This document shows, piece after piece, positions 36,377 to 44,818 of a stretch of 64,000 nt of DNA. The translations under genes were made by a program, and so were the position numbers. The first letter of the stretch is position 1; every line of letters begins with the position of its first letter. The notes under the pieces were generated by a model. The model ran no database searches. It was not told the origin of the DNA and saw only the letters and a list, made by a program, of their open reading frames with translations. Source of the stretch: Mesorhizobium sp. J8. GTDB lineage: Bacteria; Pseudomonadota; Alphaproteobacteria; Rhizobiales; Rhizobiaceae. Where the stretch lies: positions 3,782,001 through 3,846,000 of the forward strand of contig NZ_AP024109.1 of assembly GCF_016591715.1 (NCBI RefSeq). Direction: 5' to 3'.

Positions 36377-37204
36377 CTATTCCGCCCAGAGCTCGCGGCG
36401 CAACTCGTCCCAGCTTTGCTTGTCCGGCGCGACCAGCAAGCCGCCGTCGACATGCGACGGCAGGTAGACGCTGCCGTCGACGCGCGCGACGTGGCCACCG
36501 GCTTCCTGATGGATCAGCGCGCCGGCGAGATGATCCCAGGGCATCAGCTTGTTGTAGAGCACGAAATGGGCGTGGCCGCTCGCAAGCAGCCGGTATTCGT
36601 GCGCCGCGCAGCGATAGGCGAATTGCGACAGCGTCTTGGTCTGATTGCGGGCAAGCCGCGAGCGTTCAGGCTCTTGGAGAAACTGCCAGGAAACGGCGCC
36701 GGTCATCTGCGCCATCGGCACCGGTTCCGCGACGCGAACCCTCTCCAGCGCCCCATGCGCGTGGCGGATATGGCTGCCGGCGCCCTTGGCGGCAATCAGC
36801 CAGTCCTTGCCGACCGGATCGTGGATGATGCCGGCGACGGTCTCGCCGTTGACGACGACGCCTGCCATGACGCCGAACAGCGGCACGCCGGACGCGAAGT
36901 TGAAGGTGCCGTCGACCGGATCGATGACGAAGGCAAGCGCGGCATCGCCAAGGCCCGACAGCAAGGCCGGATTGTCGGAGCAGGCTTCCTCGCCGACCAC
37001 CATGGCGTCTGGATAGCGTTCGCGCAGCCGGGCGGTGATCAGCCTTTCGGCGTTGACGTCCGCCTCGGTTACGAGGTCGGCGGCGGACGTTTTCTGGCGC
37101 ACGTCCCCCTCGCCCAGCCGCCGGAAGCGCGGCATGATTTCAACGCTGGCCGCGTCGGCAAGAAGGTCGGCCAGCCAGTCGATCGCATTCTCGTCAAATG
37201 TCAT
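36377..37204 (-). CDS. Inositol monophosphatase family phosphatase
   Basis: A 275-residue Li+-sensitive-type phosphatase of the IMPase family (SuhB/CysQ/HisN group). Metal ligands appear in VVGEEACSD (Glu72-73), [12 protein letters not shown] (Asp95 and Asp98) and [18 protein letters not shown] near 220. Which substrate it uses (inositol phosphate, PAP or histidinol phosphate) cannot be told. Its start overlaps the 3' end of ttcA by 11 bases, indicating translational coupling. Confidence 0.87.
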   Translation of the reverse strand: MTFDENAIDWLADLLADAASVEIMPRFRRLGEGDVRQKTSAADLVTEADVNAERLITARLRERYPDAMVVGEEACSDNPALLSGLGDAALAFVIDPVDGTFNFASGVPLFGVMAGVVVNGETVAGIIHDPVGKDWLIAAKGAGSHIRHAHGALERVRVAEPVPMAQMTGAVSWQFLQEPERSRLARNQTKTLSQFAYRCAAHEYRLLASGHAHFVLYNKLMPWDHLAGALIHQEAGGHVARVDGSVYLPSHVDGGLLVAPDKQSWDELRRELWAE

Positions 37205-38084
37205 CGGAAATGTCTTGTCCCAGGTTCGTGGCGAGCCCCGCGAAATCGAACAGCTTCCGATCCAGAAGATGCGAGGGGCGCACATTGGTCATGGCGCGGA
37301 TCATCGTGTCCTTACGGCCCGGCATGCGCTTCTCGATGTCGTCGAGCATCGCCTTCATGGCGTTGCGCTGCAGCCCTTCCTGGCTGCCGCAGAGGTCGCA
37401 GGGGATGATCGGGAATTTCATCGCGTTGGCGAATTTCTCGAGATCGGCCTCGGCGCAATAGGCAAGCGGCCGCAGCACCATGACGTCGCCTTCGTCATTG
37501 AGGAGCTTGGGCGGCATGGCGGCGAGGCGACCGCCATGGAACAGGTTCATGAAGAAGGTTTCGAGTATGTCCTCGCGGTGGTGGCCGAGCACCAGCGACG
37601 AGCACCCTTCCTCGCGCGCGATCCGGTAGAGATGGCCACGCCGCAGCCGCGAGCAGAGCGAGCAATAGGTGCTGCCCTCCGGCAATTTGTCGGTCACCAC
37701 CGAATAGGTATCCTGGTATTCGATGCGGTGCGCGATGCCGTTGGCGTTGAGATAGTCAGGCAGGATATGTTTTGGAAAGTTCGGCTGGCCCTGGTCGAGA
37801 TTGCAGGCGAGCAGATCCACGGGGAGCAGGCCGCGCCATTTGAGGTCGAGCAGCAAGGCAAGCAGGCCGTAGGAATCCTTGCCGCCCGAGAGCGCCACCA
37901 GCCAGCGCTCGCCGGGCTTCACCATGGCGAAATCCTCGATCGCCTGGCGGGTGAGCCTCAACAGCCGCTTGCGCAGCTTGTTGAACTCGACCGAGGACGG
38001 CACGTCGCGGAACAGCGGATGGAAACCGCCGTCGGTTTCGTCGCCGACCGGCTCGAGGGATTTGACGTCTGGCAGCATATTCAT
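37194..38084 (-). CDS. ttcA: tRNA 2-thiocytidine(32) synthetase
   Basis: A 296-residue ATP-dependent, iron-sulfur enzyme that thiolates C32 of certain tRNAs. The PP-loop is [12 protein letters not shown] (66-71 core). Cluster cysteines are Cys141 and Cys144 in [11 protein letters not shown], with a further CxxC at 229-232 (PCDLCGSQ). [17 protein letters not shown] is conserved among TtcA/TilS-like enzymes. A TrmJ-like gene acting on the same tRNA position lies at 43761-44612. Confidence 0.95.
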   Translation of the reverse strand: MNMLPDVKSLEPVGDETDGGFHPLFRDVPSSVEFNKLRKRLLRLTRQAIEDFAMVKPGERWLVALSGGKDSYGLLALLLDLKWRGLLPVDLLACNLDQGQPNFPKHILPDYLNANGIAHRIEYQDTYSVVTDKLPEGSTYCSLCSRLRRGHLYRIAREEGCSSLVLGHHREDILETFFMNLFHGGRLAAMPPKLLNDEGDVMVLRPLAYCAEADLEKFANAMKFPIIPCDLCGSQEGLQRNAMKAMLDDIEKRMPGRKDTMIRAMTNVRPSHLLDRKLFDFAGLATNLGQDISDDI

Positions 38085-38134
38085 GGCGCCGGCCCCATGG
38101 TTCTGTTGGCGCCCGGCTTAGCGGACAAGGCCGA

Positions 38135-38166
38135 TAAAGAAAAGGCCGCCTCGACGGGCGGCCTTT
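38135..38166 (-). terminator. Rho-independent terminator of rpsD
   Basis: On the minus strand, AAGGCCGCC-CGTCGA-GGCGGCCTT followed by TTCTTTATC forms a nine-base GC-rich stem with a T-run, 24 bp after the rpsD stop. On the plus strand it also ends in CTTTGAT, weaker. Confidence 0.88.
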
Positions 38167-38189
38167 GATATTGCGGCTGATTGGTTCGA

Positions 38190-38807
38190 TCAGCGCGAGT
38201 AGAATTCGACGACCAGGTTCGGTTCCATCTGCACGGCAAACGGAACGTCCGACAGGCCCGGGACGCGCGCGAAGGTCGCTGTCATCTTGTTGTGGTCGGC
38301 TTCGATATAGTCCGGCACGTCGCGCTCGGCGAGAGCAACCGACTCCAGCACGATGACGAGCTGCTTCGACTTCTCGCGCACCTCGATCACGTCGCCGGGC
38401 TTGCAGCGATACGAACCGATGTTGGTGCGCTTGCCGTTGACGTTGACGTGGCCGTGGTTGACGAACTGACGGGCGGCGAAGATGGTCGGCACGAACTTGG
38501 CGCGATAGACGATCGCGTCGAGACGCGATTCCAGCAGGCCGATCAGATTCTCGGAGGTGTCGCCCTTGCGGCGGTTGGCCTCTTCATAGACCTTGCGGAA
38601 CTGCTTTTCCGAAACGTCGCCATAGTGACCCTTCAGCTTCTGCTTGGCGCGCAGCTGCAGGCCGAAGTCGGAAAGCTTGCCCTTGCGGCGCTGGCCGTGC
38701 TGGCCCGGGCCGTATTCACGCTTGTTGACCGGGGATTTCGGGCGGCCCCAGATGTTTTCGCCGAGACGGCGGTCGATCTTGTATTTCGCGGATTCGCGCT
38801 TGCTCAT
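38190..38807 (-). CDS. rpsD: 30S ribosomal protein S4
   Basis: A 205-residue S4, a primary binder of 16S rRNA. The start [20 protein letters not shown], the [18 protein letters not shown] segment and the S4 RNA-binding domain [20 protein letters not shown] are standard. ATG 38807 is preceded by GAAAGGGA. The gene is monocistronic here, not in the alpha operon, with its own promoter-like sequence at 38982-39010, a structured leader and a terminator. Confidence 0.98.
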   Translation of the reverse strand: MSKRESAKYKIDRRLGENIWGRPKSPVNKREYGPGQHGQRRKGKLSDFGLQLRAKQKLKGHYGDVSEKQFRKVYEEANRRKGDTSENLIGLLESRLDAIVYRAKFVPTIFAARQFVNHGHVNVNGKRTNIGSYRCKPGDVIEVREKSKQLVIVLESVALAERDVPDYIEADHNKMTATFARVPGLSDVPFAVQMEPNLVVEFYSR

Positions 38808-38981
38808 CGCATTCCCTTTCAAAACAATATACCCGGAACCCCATGGCTCCGGGCGAAGGAAACGCGCCCTCCTCTGGCCTCCGTTTTCGAGACCTGACAG
38901 GGTTCCCCACGCAAAGCGACGGAAAACCCACGGGACACGTCAAAATAAACCACCGGGCGTCGCCACCCGGTGTTGCTGGGC
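38808..38981 (-). promoter_or_regulatory. Structured rpsD 5' leader with attenuator-like hairpin
   Basis: The predicted leader starts with ACCGGG-TGGCGACG-CCCGGT followed by GGTTTATTTT, resembling a terminator placed at the very start of the transcript. A second hairpin CCCGGA...TCCGGG lies at 38829-38855 just before the ribosome binding site. S4 represses its own synthesis in other bacteria; a similar role here is inferred. The rest of the 370 bp gap (39011-39177) holds no gene, only the upstream region of the small exported protein. Confidence 0.4.
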
Positions 38982-39010
38982 CTGTTAAACACAGATTTAA
39001 CCGCTGTCAA
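38982..39010 (-). promoter_or_regulatory. rpsD: Promoter of rpsD
   Basis: On the minus strand TTGACA (39010-39005) and TAACAG (38987-38982) are separated by exactly 17 bases, a good housekeeping promoter. Transcription would begin near 38975, giving a leader of about 170 bases. Confidence 0.65.
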
Positions 39011-39177
39011 GCTTGTGGCTGGCGGCGCCGACGGCAACCCGATATCATCCCTGCGTTGCATGCGGCGCTGGGTGTGGCGGAAAGTTGCACGCCGGCGGCA
39101 TCGGGGCGGATCCGGCGTCTTCGGATGGAAACGCCCTAAATTGATGAAGGGACTGGAGCAGAGGAGTCCGAATTCCC

Positions 39178-39381
39178 ATGAAGAAGTTCTTCCTTACCCT
39201 GACCGGAGCCGCCGTGTTGGCCGGGTCGATGGCGGTCATGACGCCTGAACCGGCCATGGCCAGACATTGGCATGGCCACAAGCAGGTGTGCCGCGTCGTG
39301 GTGAAGAAAAAAGTAGTCTGGCGGCACGGGCACCGTCACGTCGTGCGCTACAAGACGAAGCATTGCTGGTGGCGCCGCTAG
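39178..39381 (+). CDS. Small secreted His/Arg/Lys-rich protein
   Basis: A 67-residue protein with a signal peptide (KKFFLTLTGAAVLAGSMAV, cleavage after PAMA). The mature 39 residues are very basic with seven His and two Cys: RHWHGHKQVC, WRHGHRHVV and KHCWWRR. A metal-binding or cell-envelope role can be imagined, but no family is recognised. It has its own terminator at 39404-39435, so it is probably expressed alone. Confidence 0.65.
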   Translation: MKKFFLTLTGAAVLAGSMAVMTPEPAMARHWHGHKQVCRVVVKKKVVWRHGHRHVVRYKTKHCWWRR

Positions 39382-39403
39382 CTGACCGCCTGGGCTAATC
39401 CAG

Positions 39404-39435
39404 AAAAAGCCCGCGGACAGCGCCGCGGGCTTTTT
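39404..39435 (+). terminator. Strong rho-independent terminator
   Basis: AAAAAGCCCGCGG-ACAGCG-CCGCGGGCTTTTT is a 13-base perfect stem with A and T runs on both sides, so it should work in both directions, serving the small exported gene (plus) and the DUF3008 gene (minus). Confidence 0.92.
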
Positions 39436-39450
39436 CGTCCCGATGTCGCT

Positions 39451-39633
39451 TCATGACTTCTTGCCGGGCAGGCCTTTGCGTTTGGTCTCGGCGAATTCTT
39501 CGAGCTGCTTCTCGCTCATGGAATCGTACATCTCGCGCGACGCGCCCTTGAGCTCGCTTTTCTTGATCTCGCCGCGCCTGGCGGAAAGTGCCGCGCCGGC
39601 GGCCTTTTGCTGGGCTTGTGATGTAGCGGGCAT
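39451..39633 (-). CDS. DUF3008 protein
   Basis: A 60-residue basic, Lys- and Ala-rich helical protein matching DUF3008: MPATSQAQQKAAGAALSARR, then KGASREMYDSMSEKQLEEFA and a KRKGLPGKKS tail. Such proteins are abundant in rhizobia but have no known role. A GGAGAAACG ribosome binding site precedes the ATG. Confidence 0.85.
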   Translation of the reverse strand: MPATSQAQQKAAGAALSARRGEIKKSELKGASREMYDSMSEKQLEEFAETKRKGLPGKKS

Positions 39634-39654
39634 GATCGTTTCTCCTTTGCTGGA

Positions 39655-39701
39655 AGCAATTCCAGGACAGGTGTGAAACGGTTTTCCGTCAGGAATTGCG
39701 T
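39655..39701. repeat. Short inverted repeat (AGCAATTCCAG family)
   Basis: AGCAATTCCAGGACAG and TCAGGAATTGCGT flank GTGTGAAACGGTTTTCCG. The same layout recurs at 56347-56395 (inverted) and 57399-57442. Confidence 0.65.
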
Positions 39702-39824
39702 CAGTCAGATAGAGTAGAAACGCCGCGCTTCGGCGGCAGTTCCGGCGTTCGCCATCCGTCGCCGGCCTTAGCGATCTTCAGGGACGGCCTTCCCGTGCCC
39801 GGAACCCCAGTGTAGGACGGTGGC

Positions 39825-41216
39825 ATGAAGTCGCTGACCGATCCCTCACAGGCGCTCTCCGCCGGCCTCGCAAAAATCCGAACAGAATTCCATGTGCCGG
39901 ACGGATTTCCGCCGAACGTGATCGCTTCCGCCGAGGCTGTGGCCAGGCGCGTGCCCAGCCAGCATGCCGATCGCACGGCGATCCCCTATGTCACGCTCGA
40001 TCCGGCGAGCTCCACCGATCTTGACCAGGCGTTCTCGATCGAGGCGAGCGGCGGCGACCTCCTCTTGCATTATGCCATTGCCGACGTGGCTTGGTTCGTC
40101 GAGGACGGCGACGCGATCGATCTCCAAGCCTGGAACCGAGGCGAGACGCTGTATTTGCCGGATGGCAAGGCCGGGCTCTACCCGCCCCTGCTTGCCGAAG
40201 CCGCGGCGAGCCTTTTGCCCGATGGACCGCGTCCTGCGGTCATCTTCACGATCCGCGTTGCCGGGGACGGCGCCGTGAAATTGGACGGCGCGGAGCGCGC
40301 CGTCATCCGAAGCCGCGCCAAACTCGCCTATGACAGCGTGCAGCCCTCGGATGTGCCCGCCGGCTTCGCCGAACTGGCGCGGCGCATGGCGGCTAACGAA
40401 GAGCGCCGCGGCGCTTCGCGTGTCGATCCGCCCGAGCAGGAGGTGGAACGGCTCGCTGACGGGACGTTCCGGCTTTCGTTCAGGCCGCTGCTGCAATCCG
40501 AGCAGGATAACGCCGCGCTTTCGCTGGCCGCCAATATGGCGATCGCCGATGCCATGCTGGCGCACAAGACCGGGTTGTTCCGCGTGATGTCGGGGCCGGA
40601 TGCTTCCAAGGTGCAGAGGCTGCGCAACACGGCACAGGCGCTCGGCTTGTCCTGGCCGGCCTCAACCAGCCTTCGCGATTATCAGCGCACGCTCGATCCG
40701 ACCGATCCAAGACAGGCGGCGCTGATGCTGGAAATCCGCCGCGCGGGCAACGGCGCGTCCTACCAGCCCTATCAGGAAGGCGTCGTTCCCTGGCATGAGG
40801 CGATGGCCGCGACCTATGCGCATGCCACCGCGCCGCTCAGGCGGCTGGCCGACCGCTATGTCGTGCGCTGCGCGCTGGCAATCGCCAACGGCCAGTCCGT
40901 GCCGCAGGCCGTCACTGACGCGTTCGCCAGACTGCCGAAGGTGATGGGGCGCGCGGATGCCCGCGCGTCGCAGATCAGCCATGCGGCCATCGACCTGGCC
41001 GAGGCGGTGATGCTCAAGGGACATGAGGGCGAGACATTCAAGGCCGTCGTCACCGACTTCGTCGATCACGGCGTGCGCGTGCAGCTTGCCGACATGCCTG
41101 TCGTCGCCAGCGTGAAGGCCTCCGGGCTGAGGCAAGGCGACGGCCTGACCCTAAGGTTGATCTCGGCCGACCCGGATCAGCGCAGCGTCGTCTTCGAATC
41201 CGTCACGCCGGCTTGA
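39825..41216 (+). CDS. RNB-domain 3'-5' ribonuclease (RNase II/R-like)
   Basis: A 463-residue protein that is almost only the RNB catalytic domain. The metal site is LDPASSTDLDQAF with Asp59, Asp65 and Asp67; the usual fourth Asp is Gln68, a variant seen in a subgroup of RNB proteins. The other signature is YAHATAPLRRLADRYVVRC near 327. It lacks obvious cold-shock domains at the N terminus and has only a short C-terminal barrel-like part, so it is smaller than RNase R. Exonuclease activity is likely but unproven. Confidence 0.85.
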   Translation: MKSLTDPSQALSAGLAKIRTEFHVPDGFPPNVIASAEAVARRVPSQHADRTAIPYVTLDPASSTDLDQAFSIEASGGDLLLHYAIADVAWFVEDGDAIDLQAWNRGETLYLPDGKAGLYPPLLAEAAASLLPDGPRPAVIFTIRVAGDGAVKLDGAERAVIRSRAKLAYDSVQPSDVPAGFAELARRMAANEERRGASRVDPPEQEVERLADGTFRLSFRPLLQSEQDNAALSLAANMAIADAMLAHKTGLFRVMSGPDASKVQRLRNTAQALGLSWPASTSLRDYQRTLDPTDPRQAALMLEIRRAGNGASYQPYQEGVVPWHEAMAATYAHATAPLRRLADRYVVRCALAIANGQSVPQAVTDAFARLPKVMGRADARASQISHAAIDLAEAVMLKGHEGETFKAVVTDFVDHGVRVQLADMPVVASVKASGLRQGDGLTLRLISADPDQRSVVFESVTPA

Positions 41217-41369
41217 GCGGCAGATAGCCTGTGAGGCTGGTATCCTCGTCGTCCAGGACGCGTCGGGTTTCAGGTCGGGGAAGGTCGGAAACGCTCATTT
41301 TTGAGGATCTAAGTTCCGGGACTTTTCCGGTCTGCCACAACATTCCGCTATGGACGAATGGCCATTCCC

Positions 41370-41379
41370 CACATATGTG
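41370..41379. promoter_or_regulatory. Palindromic operator candidate of the toxin-antitoxin operon
   Basis: CACATATGTG is a perfect 10-base palindrome followed by TTAATGTGGG, 37 bp before the antitoxin ATG. Antitoxins of this class usually bind such sites to repress their own operon. Confidence 0.4.
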
Positions 41380-41416
41380 TTAATGTGGGTTTATGGAAAT
41401 GTAGGGAATTGATCGT

Positions 41417-41671
41417 ATGAGTCGTTTGACCATCGATATGACCGACCAGCAACATCAAAGCCTCAAGGCATTGGCCGCCTTGCAGGGCAAGACGATCAAG
41501 CAATACGCACTCGAACGGCTGTTCCCTGGCGACACGGATGCTGATCAGGCATGGCAGGAACTGAAAGCCCTGTTGGGAGCCCGCATCAACGCGGGGCTGG
41601 CGGGAAATCTAACCGCCAAGAGCATTGGCGAAATCCTCGATGAAGAACTGGCCGAAGGCGGCCGCGAGTGA
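41417..41671 (+). CDS. Type II antitoxin, ribbon-helix-helix (ParD-like)
   Basis: An 84-residue acidic protein. The N terminus MSRLTIDMTDQQHQSLKALA fits a ribbon-helix-helix DNA-binding strand and helix, continued by GKTIKQYALERLFPG. The C-terminal half (KSIGEILDEELAEGGRE) is the expected toxin-neutralising tail. It overlaps the toxin gene by four bases (GTGA), the standard arrangement that keeps antitoxin in excess. A palindromic site lies upstream. Confidence 0.83.
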   Translation: MSRLTIDMTDQQHQSLKALAALQGKTIKQYALERLFPGDTDADQAWQELKALLGARINAGLAGNLTAKSIGEILDEELAEGGRE

Positions 41672-41982
41672 ACCAACGCATTTATCTTCTTACAGATGCG
41701 GCGGAAGCCGACATGCGAGACATCATTCGGTACACCCGCAAGGAGTGGGGCGATGCACAAGTGCGCCGCTACATCGCCAAGCTCGAACAAGGCATTGCTC
41801 GCGTGGCTGCCAGCCAAGGGGTCTTCAAGGATATGAGCGCGCTCTATCCAGCGCTGCGCATGGTGCATTGTGAACATCACTATGTGTTTTGTCTGCCACG
41901 CGAGAATGCGCCCGCGTTGATCGTCGCGATCCTCCATGAGCGCATGGACCTGATGACGCGATTGATCGACAGGCTCAAATGA
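41668..41982 (+). CDS. RelE/ParE family toxin
   Basis: A 104-residue basic protein of the ParE/RelE fold: YLLTDAAEADMRDIIRYTRK at the start, AQVRRYIAKLEQGIARVA in the middle and LIVAILHERMDLMTRLIDRL at the end. ParE-type toxins poison DNA gyrase, RelE types cleave mRNA; the C-terminal pattern ILHERMD favours ParE. GTG 41668 overlaps the antitoxin stop. Base composition does not look strikingly foreign, though such pairs often spread by transfer. Confidence 0.88.
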   Translation: MNQRIYLLTDAAEADMRDIIRYTRKEWGDAQVRRYIAKLEQGIARVAASQGVFKDMSALYPALRMVHCEHHYVFCLPRENAPALIVAILHERMDLMTRLIDRLK

Positions 41983-42099
41983 GTGGGGCAAGGCGCGCTC
42001 CGGCGCGGAGGCCGCTGCGGAAGGTCGCCGCTGTGAGTACCGGCCGACACCGGCGGTAGCCCTGATTGCCACGTCAACGCTTCGCCTGCCGAAGGCCGG

Positions 42100-42154
42100 A
42101 GGCGCAGGAAACCAGCTTTGCAGGCCCGCATCCCCTGAATATCAGCACGCCTTA
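42100..42154. repeat. Fragment of the 170-bp repeat element at the murI stop
   Basis: AGCTTTGCAGGCCCGCATCC followed by CCTGAATATCAGCACGCCTTA matches the right end of the element at 24231-24401. Here, too, the terminal TTA gives the TAA stop of the minus-strand gene. No left arm is visible. The rest of the gap back to 41983 shows no gene. Confidence 0.7.
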
Positions 42155-42958
42155 GTGCGCGGTCAGTCCAAATCCCTGGATCAGCCGTCTGGTGGCGAAA
42201 TCCACCTTGCCGGATGTGAAGACGGCAAGATCGGGCTCGCTTTCGCCCGACGCCTCCCCGACCGGCTCGAGCAGCGACATGGCTCGTCGCGCGATCGCCT
42301 CGGCCGGATCGATCCAGTCGACCGGCCAGGGCGCCGTTTTGCGCATGCGGTTGACGAGAAACGGATAGTGCGTGCAGGCGAGCACGACGATATCGGTGCG
42401 GTTGCCGTCGCGCTCCATGAAACAGGGGGCGATTTCGGCACGCACGGCTTCCTCGTCGACGAAACCCTGGCGCATGTAGATCTCGGCCAGCCCCGCGAGC
42501 CTATCGCTGCCGACCAGGCGCACATGGCATTTCTGCGCCCATTTGCTGATCAGGTCGCGCGTGTACTGGCGCTTTACGGTGCCCGGCGTCGCCAGGACCG
42601 AGACGAGGCCCGAGCGGGTGCGTTCGGCGGCGGGCTTGATCGCCGGCACGGTACCGACAAAAGGGTGGCCGGGGAATGTCTCGCGCAGCGCGTCGATCAC
42701 CAGCGTCGAGGCCGTGTTGCAGGCGATGACCGAAATCGCCGGCTGCAGCCGGTCGAGCAATTTGCCAAACAGCGTGAGGATATGATCCTTGAGCGCCGGC
42801 TCTTCCCAGGCGCCGTAAGGAAAGGCCGCGTCGTCGGCGACATAGACGAAGCGGCGGTCGGGCATCAGCACGCGCGCCTCGCGCAGCACCGTCAGCCCGC
42901 CGACGCCGGAATCGAACATCAGGATCGGGCGCTGGCTTGATCGATCGCTCATTGTCAT
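42152..42958 (-). CDS. murI: Glutamate racemase
   Basis: A 268-residue cofactor-free racemase that makes D-glutamate for peptidoglycan. It has [13 protein letters not shown] at 15-27, the two catalytic cysteines Cys80 (IACNTAS) and Cys195 (LACTHYP), and [13 protein letters not shown] near 39. ATG 42958 or ATG 42952 may start it. The gene is single, with a repeat fragment at its 3' end. Confidence 0.95.
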   Translation of the reverse strand: MTMSDRSSQRPILMFDSGVGGLTVLREARVLMPDRRFVYVADDAAFPYGAWEEPALKDHILTLFGKLLDRLQPAISVIACNTASTLVIDALRETFPGHPFVGTVPAIKPAAERTRSGLVSVLATPGTVKRQYTRDLISKWAQKCHVRLVGSDRLAGLAEIYMRQGFVDEEAVRAEIAPCFMERDGNRTDIVVLACTHYPFLVNRMRKTAPWPVDWIDPAEAIARRAMSLLEPVGEASGESEPDLAVFTSGKVDFATRRLIQGFGLTAH

Positions 42959-43074
42959 CCGGTTTTCAAAGGCGGCGGGTCCAGGATTGGACCGCAGGCG
43001 CTTCTATCGCGAATGATCTTGGTCTTGAAGAGGCGAATGCGAGCAGCTTTTGCGCAGCTGTCTCCTAGGCTCAC

Positions 43075-43680
43075 TCATATCCCGCGCTTGCCGAAGCCGG
43101 CGGGACGCGGCCTGCCGAAAGGCTGCGGCGCGGACGGAACGCGTGCGGCTGAAGTGGCAGGCGCGGCACGTGGAGCGGCCGGCGCGGCCGTGCGTGCGGT
43201 GCGCGACGATGCCGGAAGTGGACCGTCGAAGTCGAAAACATCGGTCAATTCGTCGATGTTGCTGCCCGCGACGGGTTTCGCCCAGAGGATCGTGCACCAG
43301 AGGCCGAATATCGAAAGCCCGAGCAGGTTCAGCCCGCCCGGGATGCTCTCGGGATCGTCGAATTTGACGACCAGCAGCACGCCCGCCTGCAAAAGGGCGT
43401 AGACGGCGGAAAGGGCGATGTAGGCCCACAGGATCCAGCGGCGCCCGTTGGCGTCGCGGACGCGGCGCGAGGCGATGTTGCCGCGCAACGCGACAAAGAT
43501 GAACGAGGCGATGAGGACGGCGCCCGCCATGCCCTGCCGCGACGGACCAGGCCCTGAATTGATCAGCCCTTCGAAGCCGATCGTGCTGACGATGCACGCA
43601 ACGATTACCACGGTTTCGGCGATAGCGAGACCGAGAGAGTAAAGGAAAAAGCGCAGCCGACCAATATTGGACGTAAACAT
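43075..43680 (-). CDS. DUF805 family membrane protein
   Basis: A 201-residue inner-membrane protein with four hydrophobic segments (about 12-33, 50-65, 83-103, 116-134). The motif ASRRVRDANGRRWILWAY between segments 2 and 3 is the DUF805 (YhaH-like) signature. A cytoplasmic tail rich in Pro, Ala and Arg (about 150-201) is unusual for the family and probably disordered. No function is known. Confidence 0.8.
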   Translation of the reverse strand: MFTSNIGRLRFFLYSLGLAIAETVVIVACIVSTIGFEGLINSGPGPSRQGMAGAVLIASFIFVALRGNIASRRVRDANGRRWILWAYIALSAVYALLQAGVLLVVKFDDPESIPGGLNLLGLSIFGLWCTILWAKPVAGSNIDELTDVFDFDGPLPASSRTARTAAPAAPRAAPATSAARVPSAPQPFGRPRPAGFGKRGI

Positions 43681-43760
43681 GTGCCACCCCCACTATTGCA
43701 GCAAGGTGAGGCATAACCGAATAAGAATCGGTTACTTCAAATGCTCACAGCTTATCGATC

Positions 43761-44612
43761 TTAACTTTCCTGGTCTTTGGCGCGACTTCGTGCGACACCG
43801 GCCGGCAATCGCCTTGGATCGTCCCCGGGCGAGCCGTCGCCGCGCGGCATGGCCGGCGAGAACCGGTCGAGCGAGGAGATGATGCCGCGCAGGACCTTGA
43901 GCTCAGGTTCGGCGAAGCCCGCGCGCGTCAACACGGCGCGCAGATTGTCGACCATCTTCGGTTTCTTCTCTTCCGGGCGGAAGTAGCCGCGCGCTTCCAG
44001 CGCGTTCTCCAGATAGGCGAACAGGCTGTGCAGTTGCTCCTTGGTCGCCGGCACCAGCTCCGGTCCGGAGAAATTGGTCTCAGTCTCGTCGGCGAGGCCG
44101 GACTTCATCCATTCATAGGACATCAAAAGCACCGCCTGGGCGATGTTGAGCGAGGAGAAGCCGGGATCGACCGGGAAGGTGACGATCTCGTCGGCGAGCC
44201 CGACCTCGTCATTGTAGAGGCCGAAGCGCTCGCGCCCGAAAAGGATGCCGGTGCGCTGGCCCGCTTCGACGCGAGCCCTCAGCGCCCTGCCCGCTTCCAC
44301 CGGCCCGCGCACCGGCTTGAAGCCATCGCGCTCGCGCGCCGTCGTGGCGAAGACGAAATTGAGATCGGCAATCGCCGAGGCCAGATCGTCGAAGACCCTG
44401 GTGGCGTCGATGACATGGTCGGCGCGGCTGGCTGCCGCGCGCGCCTTCTCGCTCGGCCAGCCGTCGCGCGGGTTGACCAGCCGAAGCTCGGACAGGCCGA
44501 AATTCGCCATCGCCCGCGCGACCATGCCGATATTCTCGCCGAGCTGCGGCTCGACCAGGATGATCGCCGGTCCGGCGGAGGTGGTGTTGGCTCTATCTTC
44601 GGTGGGTGGCAT
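43761..44612 (-). CDS. TrmJ/SpoU family tRNA 2'-O-methyltransferase
   Basis: A 283-residue SPOUT-class methyltransferase. Motif 1 is [20 protein letters not shown] at about 18-37, motif 2 is [16 protein letters not shown] near 120, and motif 3 [18 protein letters not shown] near 146 forms the knotted SAM site. The helical C-terminal extension matches TrmJ, which methylates the 2'-O of residue 32 in tRNA. ATG 44612 gives [11 protein letters not shown] before motif 1; the further upstream frame runs toward the divergent icd leader. The exact symbol is left open. Confidence 0.87.
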   Translation of the reverse strand: MPPTEDRANTTSAGPAIILVEPQLGENIGMVARAMANFGLSELRLVNPRDGWPSEKARAAASRADHVIDATRVFDDLASAIADLNFVFATTARERDGFKPVRGPVEAGRALRARVEAGQRTGILFGRERFGLYNDEVGLADEIVTFPVDPGFSSLNIAQAVLLMSYEWMKSGLADETETNFSGPELVPATKEQLHSLFAYLENALEARGYFRPEEKKPKMVDNLRAVLTRAGFAEPELKVLRGIISSLDRFSPAMPRGDGSPGDDPRRLPAGVARSRAKDQES

Positions 44613-44818
44613 GGCTATGGGTAACCGGGGTTTGCGGCGTTTCGGCGTCCCCTGCCACATCCGCACCGGAAAATGAAGCATTCACAACGCCGGCACCCAT
44701 CCGCCCGGCGCGGATCGCGGTTTGCGCGCTGAAAAAGCCTTTGATATACGCTCCGCATCCCCGGCCGAAACCATGCGGGCAAGGCCGTCCAGATCCCCAG
44801 CAACGAGGCATTCTTTCC

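Noticed and set aside
38843..39139. Plus-strand frame in the gap between rpsD and the small exported gene
   Set aside because: It overlaps the rpsD promoter and leader hairpins and has an Arg-rich shadow-like composition.
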